A stretch of DNA of 64,000 bases from an uncultured Myxococcales bacterium (GCA_937902985.1 CALFNG010000256.1:1-64000), one strand, 5' to 3'; positions 7,150 to 16,380 are shown, counted from the stretch's first letter. The notes: generated by a model from the sequence alone, not told the origin. Numbers and translations: made by a program.

Positions 7150-9222
7150 ATGACGCAGCCGGCTACGCCGCAGCACGCGGGCGTGCGCATCGATCTGGCG
7201 CTCGTCACGGGTGGCGCGCACGACGCGGCTCACGCTGACGTCGACCCCATCCCGTGGCGGACCGGCAAGGTCGGCGTCGTGCCGGCGATCGACGCGGTCA
7301 CGTGGTCGCCGATCGCGCCGATCGCGCCGGCGTCGCCGGTCTCGCCCCGCCCGCCGAGCGTGGCGCCGACGACGTGTGCGTCCGGCTCGGGCGCTCCCTG
7401 CGCGTGCTCCACGACCGCGGCCGCGTCCACGTCCACGATCGCGGCGGCTACTGCGGTGGCGAGCGCGCCGTCCGTGCCCGTTGCGCCGGCCAAGAAGGCG
7501 AAGAAGAAGCTGCCCGGGAGCGGCATTCCGGCGCGGCGGATCGCGGTGATCCTCAAGTGGGCGCGGCGGGCCTGCCAGGTCGGGTTCTTCGCGCTCTTCA
7601 TGTACTTCCTCTTCCAGACGGGCTTCCGCGGCAGCTTCGCGGCGCGCGCCGATGCGCCCGTCCGGCTGCCGCTCCCCGTCGAAGGGTTCTTGCTCGCCGA
7701 TCCATTCGTCGCCGCGATGACGGTGCTCTCGACGCATACGATCTACCGCGGGCTCCTGTGGAGCGTCGGCCTGCTCGGGCTGACGATGGTCTTCGGCCGC
7801 GTCTTCTGCGGATGGATCTGCCCCTTCGGCACGCTGCACCACTTCTTCGCCTGGCTGTTGCCCAGCAAGAAGGGCCGCGGAGCCTCGCGCGTTGAGGCCA
7901 ACCGGACGCACACGTACCAGCGGGTGAAGTACTACCTGCTCTACGCGTTTCTCGTCGCGGGGGTCTCTGGGAGCGCCATCGGCGGCCTCTTCGACCCGAT
8001 CTGCATCGCGGTGCGATCCATCGGGCTCGGCGTCATTCCCGGCATCCAGTACCTGTCGCACCGCGGGCTCGGCGCCGCGCAAGACGTGCAGTCCCGCGCC
8101 GTGCAGGGCGCCGCCGACCACGCGCAAGATTTCCTCGCGCAGACGGTCTGGCAGAGCAAGCAGTTCTACTTTCACCAGACCTGGTTCATCGTCTTCTTGC
8201 TCGTCGCGATCCTCTTCGCGAACCGCTTCATCCCTCGCTTCTGGTGCCGCGTCCTCTGCCCGCTCGGCGCATTCCTCGGCGTCTTCTCGCGCTTCGCCCT
8301 CTTCGGGATGACGAAGGACCACGCGAAGTGCACCGACTGCAACTTGTGCATCGTCAACTGCCAGGGAGCCGACTCGCCCCAGGGCGGCGTCAAATGGCGC
8401 CAGGACGAGTGCCACATGTGCATGAATTGCGAGAACGCGTGCCCCGAGGACGTGATCAAGTTCACGTTCCTGCCGAACCGCCGGAGCACCGTCGTCGCGC
8501 CCGACACCGAGCGCCGGACCGCGCTCGCGGCCCTCGGGGCGGGGGCGGTCTTCTTGCCTGCGGCGCGCGTCGCCGACTCGCTCGACGTCAACTACCAGTC
8601 GAAGGTCATCCGCCCGCCGGGGGCGGTCGAGGAGCGCGGGTTCCTCGAGCGGTGCATCCGCTGCGCCGAGTGCATGAAGGTGTGCCCGAACAACGCGCTC
8701 CACCCCGCGTTCTTCGAGGCGGGCGTCGAGGGGCTATGGACGCCGATCTTGATCGCCCGCATCGGCTACTGCGAGTTCTCGTGCGTGCTCTGCGGGCAGG
8801 TCTGCCCGACCGGAGCCATCCAGAAGATCAGCGAGAAAGAGAAGATGGGGGAGGGCCAGCCCCCAATCAAGATCGGCACGGCGTTCTACGACCACGGCCG
8901 GTGCCTTCCGTGGTCGATGCAGACTCCCTGCATCGTCTGCGAAGAGTTCTGCCCCACCTCGCCCAAGGCGATCTGGGTCGAAGAGGTCGACGCGACCGTC
9001 CGCGACAGCAAGCCCGCCGCCGACGGCGGCCCCCCCGCGTACCACACGGTTCATCTCCAGCGCCCCCACGTGGACCCCTCGCTTTGCGTGGGCTGCGGCG
9101 CTTGTGAAAAGGTCTGCCCCGTACAGGACCAACCGGCCGTCTACGTGACCAACGTCGGCGAGACCCGCAGCAAGACCAACGTCATTCTCCTCGAAAACAC
9201 CAACTACAACCAGAAGATCTGA
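7150..9222 (+). CDS. Membrane polyferredoxin (NapH/RdxA-like 4Fe-4S electron-transfer protein)
   Basis: About 115 N-terminal residues are Ala/Pro/Thr-rich. They are followed by roughly four to five membrane segments (for example QVGFFALFMYFLF, GLLWSVGLLGLTMVF, FIVFLLVAILFANRF) with the paired CGWICPFG and CRVLCPLG motifs of the NapH/RdxA/CcoG class. The C-terminal part adds several ferredoxin-type cluster sites: CTDCNLCIVNC, CMNCENACP, CIRCAECMKVCP, CVLCGQVCP, CIVCEEFCP and CVGCGACEKVCP. It should pass electrons across or along the inner membrane. With the DUF362 protein upstream it forms a likely two-gene redox unit. The donor and acceptor are unknown. Confidence 0.9.
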   Translation: MTQPATPQHAGVRIDLALVTGGAHDAAHADVDPIPWRTGKVGVVPAIDAVTWSPIAPIAPASPVSPRPPSVAPTTCASGSGAPCACSTTAAASTSTIAAATAVASAPSVPVAPAKKAKKKLPGSGIPARRIAVILKWARRACQVGFFALFMYFLFQTGFRGSFAARADAPVRLPLPVEGFLLADPFVAAMTVLSTHTIYRGLLWSVGLLGLTMVFGRVFCGWICPFGTLHHFFAWLLPSKKGRGASRVEANRTHTYQRVKYYLLYAFLVAGVSGSAIGGLFDPICIAVRSIGLGVIPGIQYLSHRGLGAAQDVQSRAVQGAADHAQDFLAQTVWQSKQFYFHQTWFIVFLLVAILFANRFIPRFWCRVLCPLGAFLGVFSRFALFGMTKDHAKCTDCNLCIVNCQGADSPQGGVKWRQDECHMCMNCENACPEDVIKFTFLPNRRSTVVAPDTERRTALAALGAGAVFLPAARVADSLDVNYQSKVIRPPGAVEERGFLERCIRCAECMKVCPNNALHPAFFEAGVEGLWTPILIARIGYCEFSCVLCGQVCPTGAIQKISEKEKMGEGQPPIKIGTAFYDHGRCLPWSMQTPCIVCEEFCPTSPKAIWVEEVDATVRDSKPAADGGPPAYHTVHLQRPHVDPSLCVGCGACEKVCPVQDQPAVYVTNVGETRSKTNVILLENTNYNQKI

Positions 9223-9247
9223 CCGCCACGCGCTCGAGGGAAAACTC

Positions 9248-9350
9248 AAAGGCGCAGAGACGCGAAGGCTGTGCTTGCGTCGCGACGTTCCCGTTCGGAT
9301 CGAAGCGTCCCCCGCGACCGCCCAACCCCAAAACTTCGCGTCTTTGCGCC
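9248..9350. repeat. Dispersed inverted-repeat family, copy 1
   Basis: The left arm GGCGCAGAGACGCGAAG (9251-9267) is matched by CTTCGCGTCTTTGCGCC at 9334-9350, which is complementary at 16 of 17 positions. It lies between the polyferredoxin and hemE. Five relatives occur in the window at 23866, 42613, 54174, 58472 and 62431. A terminator or REP-like role at gene ends is plausible. Confidence 0.8.
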
Positions 9351-9411
9351 TTCGCGGTTTCTCCCCCTCTCGAGTGAGGCGAGTGAGGGGATGACGGGCT
9401 AGGCTTGCGGC

Positions 9412-10431
9412 GTGAACGACCTTTTCTTGCGGGCGTGTCGTCGGGAACCGGTGGAGCGGACGCCGGTGTGGTTCATGCGCCAGGCCGGGCGCTACATGGC
9501 CGAGTACCGGAAGATTCGCGAGACGCGGACGCTCATCGAGATCTGCAAGACGCCGGAGATCGCGACCGAGGTCACGCTCCAGCCCCTGAAGTTCGGGTTC
9601 GACGCGGCCATCCTCTTCGCGGACATCCTGTTGCCGCTCGAGCCGATGGGCGCCTCGTTCGAGTTCGCCAAGGGCGAGGGGCCGGTCATTCACGAGCCCG
9701 TCGTGAGCCGCGCGCAGATCGACCGCCTTCGCGTCATCGACCCCGAAGAGTCGCTCCCGTACGTCCTCTCGACGATCAAGCTCCTCAAGCGCGAGCTCGA
9801 GGTTCCGCTCATCGGCTTCGCCGGGGCCCCCTTCACGCTCGCGAGCTACCTCATCGAAGGCGGCAAGAGCGCGAACTTCGCGAAGACCAAGAGGCTCATG
9901 TTCGGCGCCCCCGACGCCTGGGCGGCGCTGATGACGACGCTGAGCGAAGTCGTGCGCCGCTACCTGCGCGCGCAGGTCGCCGCCGGCGCCGACGCCATCC
10001 AGGTCTTCGACTCGTGGGTCGGCGATCTGGCGCCCGCCGACTACGCGGAGTTCGTGCACCCGTACGTGCACCGCATCCTCGCCGACGTACAGACCACGGG
10101 CGTGCCCGTCATTCATTTCGGGGTCGGCACGTCCACGCTCCTCGAGTCGATGCGCGACGCGGGCGGCACCGTCATCGGCGTCGACTTCTGCACCCCGCTC
10201 GACGAAGCATGGAAGCGCATCGGCTATGACCGGGGCGTGCAAGGAAACATGGACCCGTGCGCACTCCTCGCCACGCGCGACGTGGCGATCCGGCACGCGC
10301 AGCGCGCGCTCGACGCGGCCGGCAACCGTCCAGGGCACATTTTCAACCTCGGGCACGGAATCACGCCCGAGACGCCGGTCGACAACGTGAAGGCCGTGGT
10401 CGAGCACGTGCACCAGGCCAGCGCGCGATGA
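9412..10431 (+). CDS. hemE: Uroporphyrinogen decarboxylase
   Basis: HemE converts uroporphyrinogen III to coproporphyrinogen III by four decarboxylations. The N-terminal signature RTPVWFMRQAGRYMAEYR is intact, as are the FDAAILFADIL and GFAGAPFTLASYLIEGG blocks and the C-terminal FNLGHGITPETPVDNV. The length, 339 aa, is normal. The GTG start at 9412 fits the family N-terminus. It is the first gene of a hemE-hemH-hemG operon, and its stop overlaps the hemH start (ATGA). Confidence 0.97.
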   Translation: MNDLFLRACRREPVERTPVWFMRQAGRYMAEYRKIRETRTLIEICKTPEIATEVTLQPLKFGFDAAILFADILLPLEPMGASFEFAKGEGPVIHEPVVSRAQIDRLRVIDPEESLPYVLSTIKLLKRELEVPLIGFAGAPFTLASYLIEGGKSANFAKTKRLMFGAPDAWAALMTTLSEVVRRYLRAQVAAGADAIQVFDSWVGDLAPADYAEFVHPYVHRILADVQTTGVPVIHFGVGTSTLLESMRDAGGTVIGVDFCTPLDEAWKRIGYDRGVQGNMDPCALLATRDVAIRHAQRALDAAGNRPGHIFNLGHGITPETPVDNVKAVVEHVHQASAR

Positions 10432-11339
10432 GCGTCGAGGCGGTGGTCCTCGTCTCGCACGGCACCGTCGAGAATCTGGAAGACCTCGCGGGGTTCGTCA
10501 CCAACGTGCGTCGTGGTCGACCGGCCCCACCGGAGCTCATCGCCGAGCTTCGCCATCGCTACGAGGCCATCGGCGGCTCGCCTCTCAACCGGATCAACGC
10601 CGAGCTCGCAGGCAAGCTGGCGTCGCGCCTCGGGGTGCCCGCTGCCGCGGCCAATCGCCTCTGGCACCCGTACGTCCGCGAGGTCGTCGGTCCGTTCGTC
10701 GAAGCGGGCGTGCGCCGCGTCGTCCTCCTCCCGCTCGCGCAGCACTCGGTCCACGTCTACGCCGATGACGGGCAGCGCGCCGTCGAGGGGATGGGCGTCG
10801 AGCTCACGACCGCGCCGTCTTGGGGTGAGCGCGCCGATCTCTGCGAGGCGTTCGCGCGTCGTATCGTATCCACGCTCGGCCGCTCTCCGGAGCCGGCGTC
10901 ACCGACGACGCTCCTCTTGACGGCCCACAGCCTTCCGGTGTCGGTCGTGGCCGCGGGCGATCCCTACGAGCGCGACTTTCGCGCCGCCGCGTCGGCGGTC
11001 GAGCGGGCGGTGCGCGCTCGTGTCCCGACGGACTTGAACGTCGTCGTGGCGTTCCAGAGCCAGGGGATGTCGCCCGGCCCCGCCGCCATCGAGTGGCTGG
11101 GCCCGGACCTCCGCACTTCCCTTGACGCCGCGGCGGCGCGTGGCTCGGGGCGCGTCGTGATCGCGCCGATCGGCTTTCTCGCCGACCACGTCGAGGTGCT
11201 CTACGACCTCGACCTCGAAGCTCGGGACATGGCGGCGGAGCGCGGAATGGCGTACGCGCGCGTGCCCTCGCTCAACGCCGACGATGACTTCGTCGACGTC
11301 CTGGCGGCGGTCGCCCGTCCGCTCCTGGGTCATGGCTGA
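10428..11339 (+). CDS. hemH: Ferrochelatase
   Basis: Ferrochelatase inserts iron into a porphyrin. The track ORF begins at 10257, but the real start is ATG 10428, which overlaps the hemE stop and gives MSVEAVVLVSHGTVENLEDL. Family features are the catalytic-histidine region LLLTAHSLPVSVV, the block FQSQGMSPGP, and the C-terminal VVIAPIGFLADHVEVLYDLDLEA with its conserved Glu. Length is 303 aa. It overlaps hemG by 8 bp, so the three genes should be co-transcribed. Confidence 0.93.
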   Translation: MSVEAVVLVSHGTVENLEDLAGFVTNVRRGRPAPPELIAELRHRYEAIGGSPLNRINAELAGKLASRLGVPAAAANRLWHPYVREVVGPFVEAGVRRVVLLPLAQHSVHVYADDGQRAVEGMGVELTTAPSWGERADLCEAFARRIVSTLGRSPEPASPTTLLLTAHSLPVSVVAAGDPYERDFRAAASAVERAVRARVPTDLNVVVAFQSQGMSPGPAAIEWLGPDLRTSLDAAAARGSGRVVIAPIGFLADHVEVLYDLDLEARDMAAERGMAYARVPSLNADDDFVDVLAAVARPLLGHG

Positions 11340-12573
11340 ACGCAAGCGCCTCGTCGTCGTCGGGGGCGGCGTCACCGGGCTCGCCGCCGCGCACGCCGCG
11401 CTCGCCCGGGCGCGCGAGCTGCGCCGCGACCTTGCCATCACCGTCATCGAAGAGATGCCGCGCTTCGGCGGCAACATCGTGACGGCGCGGGCCGGCGGCT
11501 TCTTGCTCGACGGCGGCGCCGACTCGTGGGTCGCGAGCAAACCGCACGCGTCTGCCCTCGCGCGCTAGCTCGGCCTCGGCGGCGCGCTCATCGGAACGAA
11601 CGAGGCCAACCGCCGCTATTACATCGCGTGGAACGGCGCGCTGCATGCGGTGCCCGAGGGCCTCGTGCTCGGCGTCCCCACGAAGCTCGCGGCCCTCACG
11701 CGGACGCAGCTCTTTTCCCTGCCGGGCAAGCTCCGGATGGCGCTCGAGCTCCTCGTCCCGGTCCGTCGCGACGACGCGGGCGACGAGTCGATCGCGGACT
11801 TCGCGCGGCGCCGCCTGGGCCGCGAGGCGGCCGACCGCCTCGTCGCGCCGCTCCTCGGGGGCATCTCGGCGGGAGACGCGAGCGATCTCTAGGTGCGGTC
11901 CGCGTTCCCCAAGCTCGTGGCGATGGAGCGCGAGCACGGGTCGCTCGTTCGCGGCATGCGCGCGCAGCAGCGGGCGCGCCGCGCGTCGAACGGCGACGGC
12001 CGCGAAGGGAGCGCGTTCGTGTCGCTCGGCGGCGGCGTGGGCGAACTCCTCGACGCCATGGTGGAGCGCCTTCGCGCCGAAGGCGTCGAGCTGCGCCGCG
12101 GCGCGGGCATTCGAGCGCTCGCGCGCGCGGGCAGCGGATGGGCCCTGTCGACGCACGGCGGCGGCGCGCTCGAGGCCGACGCGGTGCTGCTCGCGATCCC
12201 CCCGTACGCCGCGGCGCGTGTGGCGGGCACCCACGACGAAGCCCTCGAGCGAATGCGAGTCTTCGTGGGCGGGCCGCTCGCCACGGAGCACCTCCGCGGC
12301 GACGACGCCTCGCTCGTTGCCCTCGCGCGCAGCGAACTCCAGTCGCTCATGGGCCTCACTGCCGAGCCCGTGCTCTCCCGCGTGTTTCGATTCGAACGGG
12401 GGAGCACGCAGATGCGCGTGGGCCACGCCGGCATCATGCTCGAACTTCGCCGGCGTCTCGCCGCCGTCGCGCCCGGGGTCGCGATCGCGGGCGGCGGCTA
12501 CGACGGCATCGGGATCCCCGACTGCATCCGGCAGGGTCAGGACGCGGCGCGGACGCTCATCGAGGGTCTTTGA
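11332..12573 (+). pseudogene. hemG: Protoporphyrinogen/coproporphyrinogen oxidase gene with two in-frame TAG codons
   Basis: One reading frame runs for 414 codons from ATG 11332 to TGA 12571-12573. It is recognisable end to end as the FAD-dependent HemY/HemG oxidase: VVVGGGVTGLAAAHAAL near the start, GGFLLDGGADSWV, REAADRLVAPLLGGISAGDASDL, and the C-terminal GYDGIGIPDCIRQGQDAARTL. It is cut by TAG at 11566-11568 and TAG at 11890-11892, with no frameshift. From the family, the first should be Glu (ARELGLG) and the second Ser (DLSVRSAFP), each one base from TAG. TAG serves as an ordinary stop elsewhere in the window (the gene ending at 12592). Either the gene is recently inactivated or the stops are read through. 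Confidence 0.85.
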
Positions 12574-12591
12574 GGAGTGGTTCTGGAACCT

Positions 12592-13410
12592 CTAGAACCC
12601 GACGCCGACCACGCTGCGCACCCAGATCGGGCCGTAGTTGTCGTTTGGCGCCGCCGTGTGATCGAGCTCGGTGACGCGGGCGTAGACCGCCGTCGACCAC
12701 CAGATCTTCCCGAAGTCGAACATGACCGCCGGGCCCACGAAGGCTTGCGGCCGGAGGGAGAAGGGCCGAGTCGGCGGCGGAGAGCTCGGGAACTCGTCGC
12801 GGAGCCAGGAGTCGATGCCGACGCTGAAGAGGGGAGTCACCTGATAGGTCGCGCCCAGGGTCGGGTTGATGACCCAGTCTTGCTGGTTCGCCGAGTAGAG
12901 CCACTCGCGCTCGGCCCAGAGATTCGCCGCGACGCGGAGGTCGCCGATCCGCTTTTGCAGGATGATCTTCGCCTCGAGCTCGAACTCGTCTTCGTACTCC
13001 ACGACCTCTCCGTAGAGCGCGACGTCGATCGGCCAGGCCCCCTCGTCGGCGAGGCGAAGGCGAAGGCGCTCCTTGAGGCCCGTGCCCTCCGTGAGCACCG
13101 CGGTGTTCACGTATTGCTCTCCGGGTCGGGGCGCGATCGCGCCGTAGATGGCCATCTCGAGGCGGTCGGTGATGCCGTATTCGAGCTCGGTCTGGAACTG
13201 CGTCGCGGTGTACCAGACGTTCGCTCCCGAGATCTGCGACTCGGCCTTGACCGGCACGAGGTCGACGTATTGCTCGACCTCGGCGTCGCCCTCGGGCAGC
13301 GTCTCGTAGTTGTACGTGAACGGGAGCGGGCGTGGATTGGCGCGCGCGAACACGGACGACGAGCAGACGGCTACGACGATCGCGGGGGCAATCCACCTGG
13401 ACTTATGCAC
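12592..13410 (-). CDS. Outer-membrane-like protein, last gene of the di-heme/imelysin operon
   Basis: The product is 272 aa with a signal peptide (IAPAIVVAVCSSSVFARA). Its body has alternating beta-strand-like segments (YTATQFQTELEYGITDRLEMAIYGA, IDVALYGEVVEYEDEFELEAKIIL) and ends in VGVGF, the terminal phenylalanine typical of outer-membrane barrels. The start is the GTG at 13410, preceded by AAAGG; the track start at 13650 lies inside the previous gene. It ends in TAG. It lies 10 bp after the P460 gene on the same strand, so it probably belongs to that operon. No precise family is recognised. Confidence 0.75.
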   Translation of the reverse strand: MHKSRWIAPAIVVAVCSSSVFARANPRPLPFTYNYETLPEGDAEVEQYVDLVPVKAESQISGANVWYTATQFQTELEYGITDRLEMAIYGAIAPRPGEQYVNTAVLTEGTGLKERLRLRLADEGAWPIDVALYGEVVEYEDEFELEAKIILQKRIGDLRVAANLWAEREWLYSANQQDWVINPTLGATYQVTPLFSVGIDSWLRDEFPSSPPPTRPFSLRPQAFVGPAVMFDFGKIWWSTAVYARVTELDHTAAPNDNYGPIWVRSVVGVGF

Positions 13411-13420
13411 GGCTGACCTT

Positions 13421-13999
13421 TCAGAACGACGAGAGTTCGAATCCCATTGTCCACACGAAATCGTTAGTCTTGGCGCCCGCGTGGCAATCGTTGCAGGTGG
13501 CGGGGTTGCCGCCGTACGTCTCGCCGTTGGGGGGCCCGTTGCCGCGCCAAACGATCCGCACGTTGTCGGCGTCGAGGTTCTGGAGCTCGAACCACTCCCA
13601 GTCAACGGCGCCGCCAGGATCGAAGCCTCCGCCGCGCTTCTGCATCGCAAAGATCTTGCGCGTCGTGAGCTCGCCGACGTTGACCTCCTTCACGATGATC
13701 GTCCCGACCGGAAACGAGGTGCTCCCGGGCGGCGGCCTCGCGTTGATGTACGCGGTCATCGGGCCCATCGAGTGCGCTCCGCCATCGACCGCGGCGAGGA
13801 GATCCGCCGCGGCGTCGGGGGGGCCGACGCCGGGCGTGGAGGCCCACGAGTGAAAGTCCTTGAAGGCCGGCGCGTACACCGGGACGCCGGCGCCGGCCGT
13901 TCCTCCGTCGCTCGCATCGGCCCCGCCGCCGCAGCCGGCGACGAGCGCCGAGACGACGAGTGCGGGCAACGCGCGGGAGATGCCGGCGGTCGGGCTCAT
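13421..13999 (-). CDS. Cytochrome P460-type lipoprotein
   Basis: The start ATG 13999 gives MSPTAGISRALPALVVSALVAGCGGG, a lipoprotein signal with lipobox LVAGC. The body matches the cytochrome P460 fold by its layout: PVGTIIVKEV strand, GGFDPGGAVDWEWFELQ, and a single heme-binding CNDCH close to the C-terminus. P460-family proteins oxidise small nitrogen compounds or bind NO, but many members have unknown substrates. The usual crosslinking residue cannot be confirmed by eye. It begins 2 bp after the imelysin stop, so translation is coupled. Expected location is the periplasm, lipid-anchored. Confidence 0.8.
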   Translation of the reverse strand: MSPTAGISRALPALVVSALVAGCGGGADASDGGTAGAGVPVYAPAFKDFHSWASTPGVGPPDAAADLLAAVDGGAHSMGPMTAYINARPPPGSTSFPVGTIIVKEVNVGELTTRKIFAMQKRGGGFDPGGAVDWEWFELQNLDADNVRIVWRGNGPPNGETYGGNPATCNDCHAGAKTNDFVWTMGFELSSF

Positions 14000-14001
14000 G
14001 A

Positions 14002-15081
14002 TCACTCGGTGAACGTCGGTAGCCCGCAGAGGGCCGCCGCGTCGTTCATCTCGGAGACGGTAGAGTCGGCCTTCGTCGCGTCGACCGCCGAGTCGGCGGC
14101 CGTATAGAGCTGGCCGAACGGCGTCATCAGGTCGGCGGCGCTCGGCGTGACGTCGCTCCAGTCGGCGGGCGGCTTGGGGAACGCGTCGCCGGCGTACGCG
14201 GCGCTGTCGTAGACCGACTTGAGGCCGACAAAGCTCGCGTTCACCTTGGCGTCGACGTCGCTGCCCCCGGCCTTCGACTTGATCCAGGGCGAGAAGACGG
14301 CATAGATGATCGTCGTCCCGGCGAGGTTCTGGCGAAGGTCGTCCATCGTCCGCTGCGAATAGCGCGACTCTTCCTGGTCGAGGCCCGCCTTCGTGACCTT
14401 CTCCTTCTGCTCGTTCATCAGCGACGTGAGGCCGCTGAACGCGCTCCCGATGTCGATCATGGCCGGCGTCCACCCGTTGAGCAGATCGGTGGCGTCGGTG
14501 ATGATCTTCGCGCAGAGCTTGTTCTTGAAGTCGTCGGCGTCTTGCTGCGTCTTCGGGTACGACTGCGGCGGCACGTAGCCCAGCCCCGTTTCATAGGCGA
14601 CCACCGAGGCCGGCGTGACGCTCGCGTAGAGGATGCGCTCGACCGCGTGCAGCCCGGTCATCCCCTGGTCGCTGAACATGTCGCTCGTCGCGTTGAGCGC
14701 GCCGGTGCCCGCGCCCATCGAGAAGTCTTCGACGCGGCCATCGATCGAGATGTCGATATCCGGAAAGACCGGCGCGGTGGCGCCCTCGACGTGCTCGTAC
14801 GCGTGGCGCGCGGCGATCCAGGCGGCCTCCATCACCGGCACGGCGGGATCGGTCTCGTCCCAGGGGTGGTCCGGCGCCGCCGCTTGCATATCGGTCGCCG
14901 CTTTCACCAGCGCCTTGAGGTCCGTCTGCAGCGAATCGTGCATTCCCTGCGTCGCTTCCTGCTGGAACTGCGCGTCGGTCTTCGGCGCGCTCGCGGCGCC
15001 GCTGCTCGAGCTGCACGCGGTCACCGCCCCCATGACCGGTGTCATCGTGACCCCGAGCGCGCACTTCATCCATCCCTTCAT
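14002..15081 (-). CDS. Imelysin-family (peptidase M75-like) lipoprotein
   Basis: The signal peptide ends in GAVTACSSSS, a lipobox. The mature part is helical and carries GLHAVERIL, a version of the imelysin GxHxxE motif, and a second helical repeat (residues about 200-350) as in the two-bundle imelysin fold. Imelysins are often iron-regulated and are thought to act in iron uptake; peptidase activity is unproven. It sits between the di-heme oxidoreductase and the P460 genes, an association seen elsewhere for imelysin and di-heme proteins. The Fur-box-like site upstream of the operon agrees with iron control. Confidence 0.87.
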   Translation of the reverse strand: MKGWMKCALGVTMTPVMGAVTACSSSSGAASAPKTDAQFQQEATQGMHDSLQTDLKALVKAATDMQAAAPDHPWDETDPAVPVMEAAWIAARHAYEHVEGATAPVFPDIDISIDGRVEDFSMGAGTGALNATSDMFSDQGMTGLHAVERILYASVTPASVVAYETGLGYVPPQSYPKTQQDADDFKNKLCAKIITDATDLLNGWTPAMIDIGSAFSGLTSLMNEQKEKVTKAGLDQEESRYSQRTMDDLRQNLAGTTIIYAVFSPWIKSKAGGSDVDAKVNASFVGLKSVYDSAAYAGDAFPKPPADWSDVTPSAADLMTPFGQLYTAADSAVDATKADSTVSEMNDAAALCGLPTFTE

Positions 15082-15113
15082 CTGTCGTCTCCTCGCGAAT
15101 CAACGTCACTTCG

Positions 15114-16361
15114 TCAAAGAGCCTGGACGTAGGCGACCAGGGTCGCCCGGTCGGCGGCCGAGAGCTGCTGGAAGGCCGCGACGGACGCCGTTGCTTCGCC
15201 TCCGTGCATCGCGATCGCGTCCTCGATCGTGTGGGCCCGTCCGTCGTTCAGATAGGCCTGCATGTACTTGAGCGCGATGAGCGGCGTCGTCCGGAAGTCG
15301 GACGACCTGGCCATGCCATCGGGCATGCCGTCGGCGAGCGCGGGGCCCATGTCGTGCAGGAGGAGATCGCTGTAAATCGGGGCATCGATCCCCGCGAGCT
15401 GCGTGACGGGGTAGTCCGAGCGCGTCTTCAGCGTCTGCACGTGGCACACGCTGCACTGGACCTGATCGAAGAGCGCGCTCCCCGCCGGCGTCAGGTTCAC
15501 GCGCGTCGGAATCGCCGTGAGGCGCATGTACGTCGCGATCTGGTCGATGATGCTCGCCTCGATGTCGACGCCCGGCTTGGCGTCGTCGGTCAGCCCGTCC
15601 GGGTTCGGGAGCTCGACCGGGCGCAGCGGGCTCGTGATGCCCATGTCGTTCTGGAACGCATCGGCCGCGAAGTCGTCGAGCGTGGAAATGCGGGCCTTGA
15701 GGCCGAAGCGGCCGATGACCGTGTCGCCGAAGGCGTGCGGGTTGAATGCAGCGTTCGCGGTCGTCTTCGAGCTGTACGTGACGTAGTTGACCCGCCCGTG
15801 AATCGCGTCGGTGCGCGTGGACTGCTCGGCGGCGACCCGAACGATCTCGCTGTCGAGAACGGCCTCGACGTATCCGCGACCGACGATCGCCGGCGGCGTG
15901 CGGATCGTGACCTTCACGTCCGGCAGGTCGGGCGGGTTCACGAGCGTCGTCGCACCCGCGCTCAGTCGTGCCCGGATCTCGTTGCCGTAAAGGATCGGTG
16001 ACTGATCGGCCGCGGTCGTGAAGCCGTCGGCCTCGACCATCACCATGCGCTGGTCGAAGCCGGGGCCGCGGAGGCCGTTGTCGTGGCACAGGCCGCAGGA
16101 GACGTTCACGTAGAGCGGGCCGAGCCCGTCGACCTCGGCGAACGGGAGATCGAAGAAGCCGTCGCCCCTGGTGAAGCTGTCGAACTGCTCGGTGGTGGCG
16201 CCGGAAAAGATCTGGTCGAGGCGCGCGTTCGTGATCGGCGCCGGCCCCGCGTCCGGCGACGGCGGGCTGGCCGCGGGCCCGGAGGAGCCGCAAGAGCCAA
16301 GGAGCAAGGCGAGGGTAACAAGGCCGACCGCGCGAAGCGGCAACACGGCAACGTCCAGCAC
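15114..16361 (-). CDS. Di-heme oxidoreductase (DUF1111-type) lipoprotein
   Basis: The GTG start at 16361 gives a lipoprotein signal (VTLALLLGSCGSS). Two heme sites are visible, CGLCH near residue 90 and CSVCH near residue 305, together with the family blocks LPFAEVDGLGPLYVNVSCGLCH, GRFGLKARISTLDDFAADAFQNDMG and DMGPALADG. This is the 'thiol oxidoreductase'/DUF1111 di-heme group, commonly partnered with imelysin. Its substrate is unknown. It is the first gene of a four-gene operon (16361 down to 12592), with 32 bp to the imelysin gene and a Fur-box-like palindrome 20 bp upstream. Confidence 0.87.
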   Translation of the reverse strand: MLDVAVLPLRAVGLVTLALLLGSCGSSGPAASPPSPDAGPAPITNARLDQIFSGATTEQFDSFTRGDGFFDLPFAEVDGLGPLYVNVSCGLCHDNGLRGPGFDQRMVMVEADGFTTAADQSPILYGNEIRARLSAGATTLVNPPDLPDVKVTIRTPPAIVGRGYVEAVLDSEIVRVAAEQSTRTDAIHGRVNYVTYSSKTTANAAFNPHAFGDTVIGRFGLKARISTLDDFAADAFQNDMGITSPLRPVELPNPDGLTDDAKPGVDIEASIIDQIATYMRLTAIPTRVNLTPAGSALFDQVQCSVCHVQTLKTRSDYPVTQLAGIDAPIYSDLLLHDMGPALADGMPDGMARSSDFRTTPLIALKYMQAYLNDGRAHTIEDAIAMHGGEATASVAAFQQLSAADRATLVAYVQAL

Positions 16362-16380
16362 CCTAAGACTCTACTCGAAC

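Noticed and set aside
11332-12573. TAG recoding as a sense codon throughout the genome
   Set aside because: At least one other gene (ending 12592) uses TAG as its stop, and the two hemG TAGs replace different expected residues. Local nonsense mutation or suppression is simpler.
13428-13450. GTTCGAATCCC resembling a tRNA T-loop
   Set aside because: It lies at the 3' end of the P460 gene, and no acceptor, D or anticodon arms can be formed around it.
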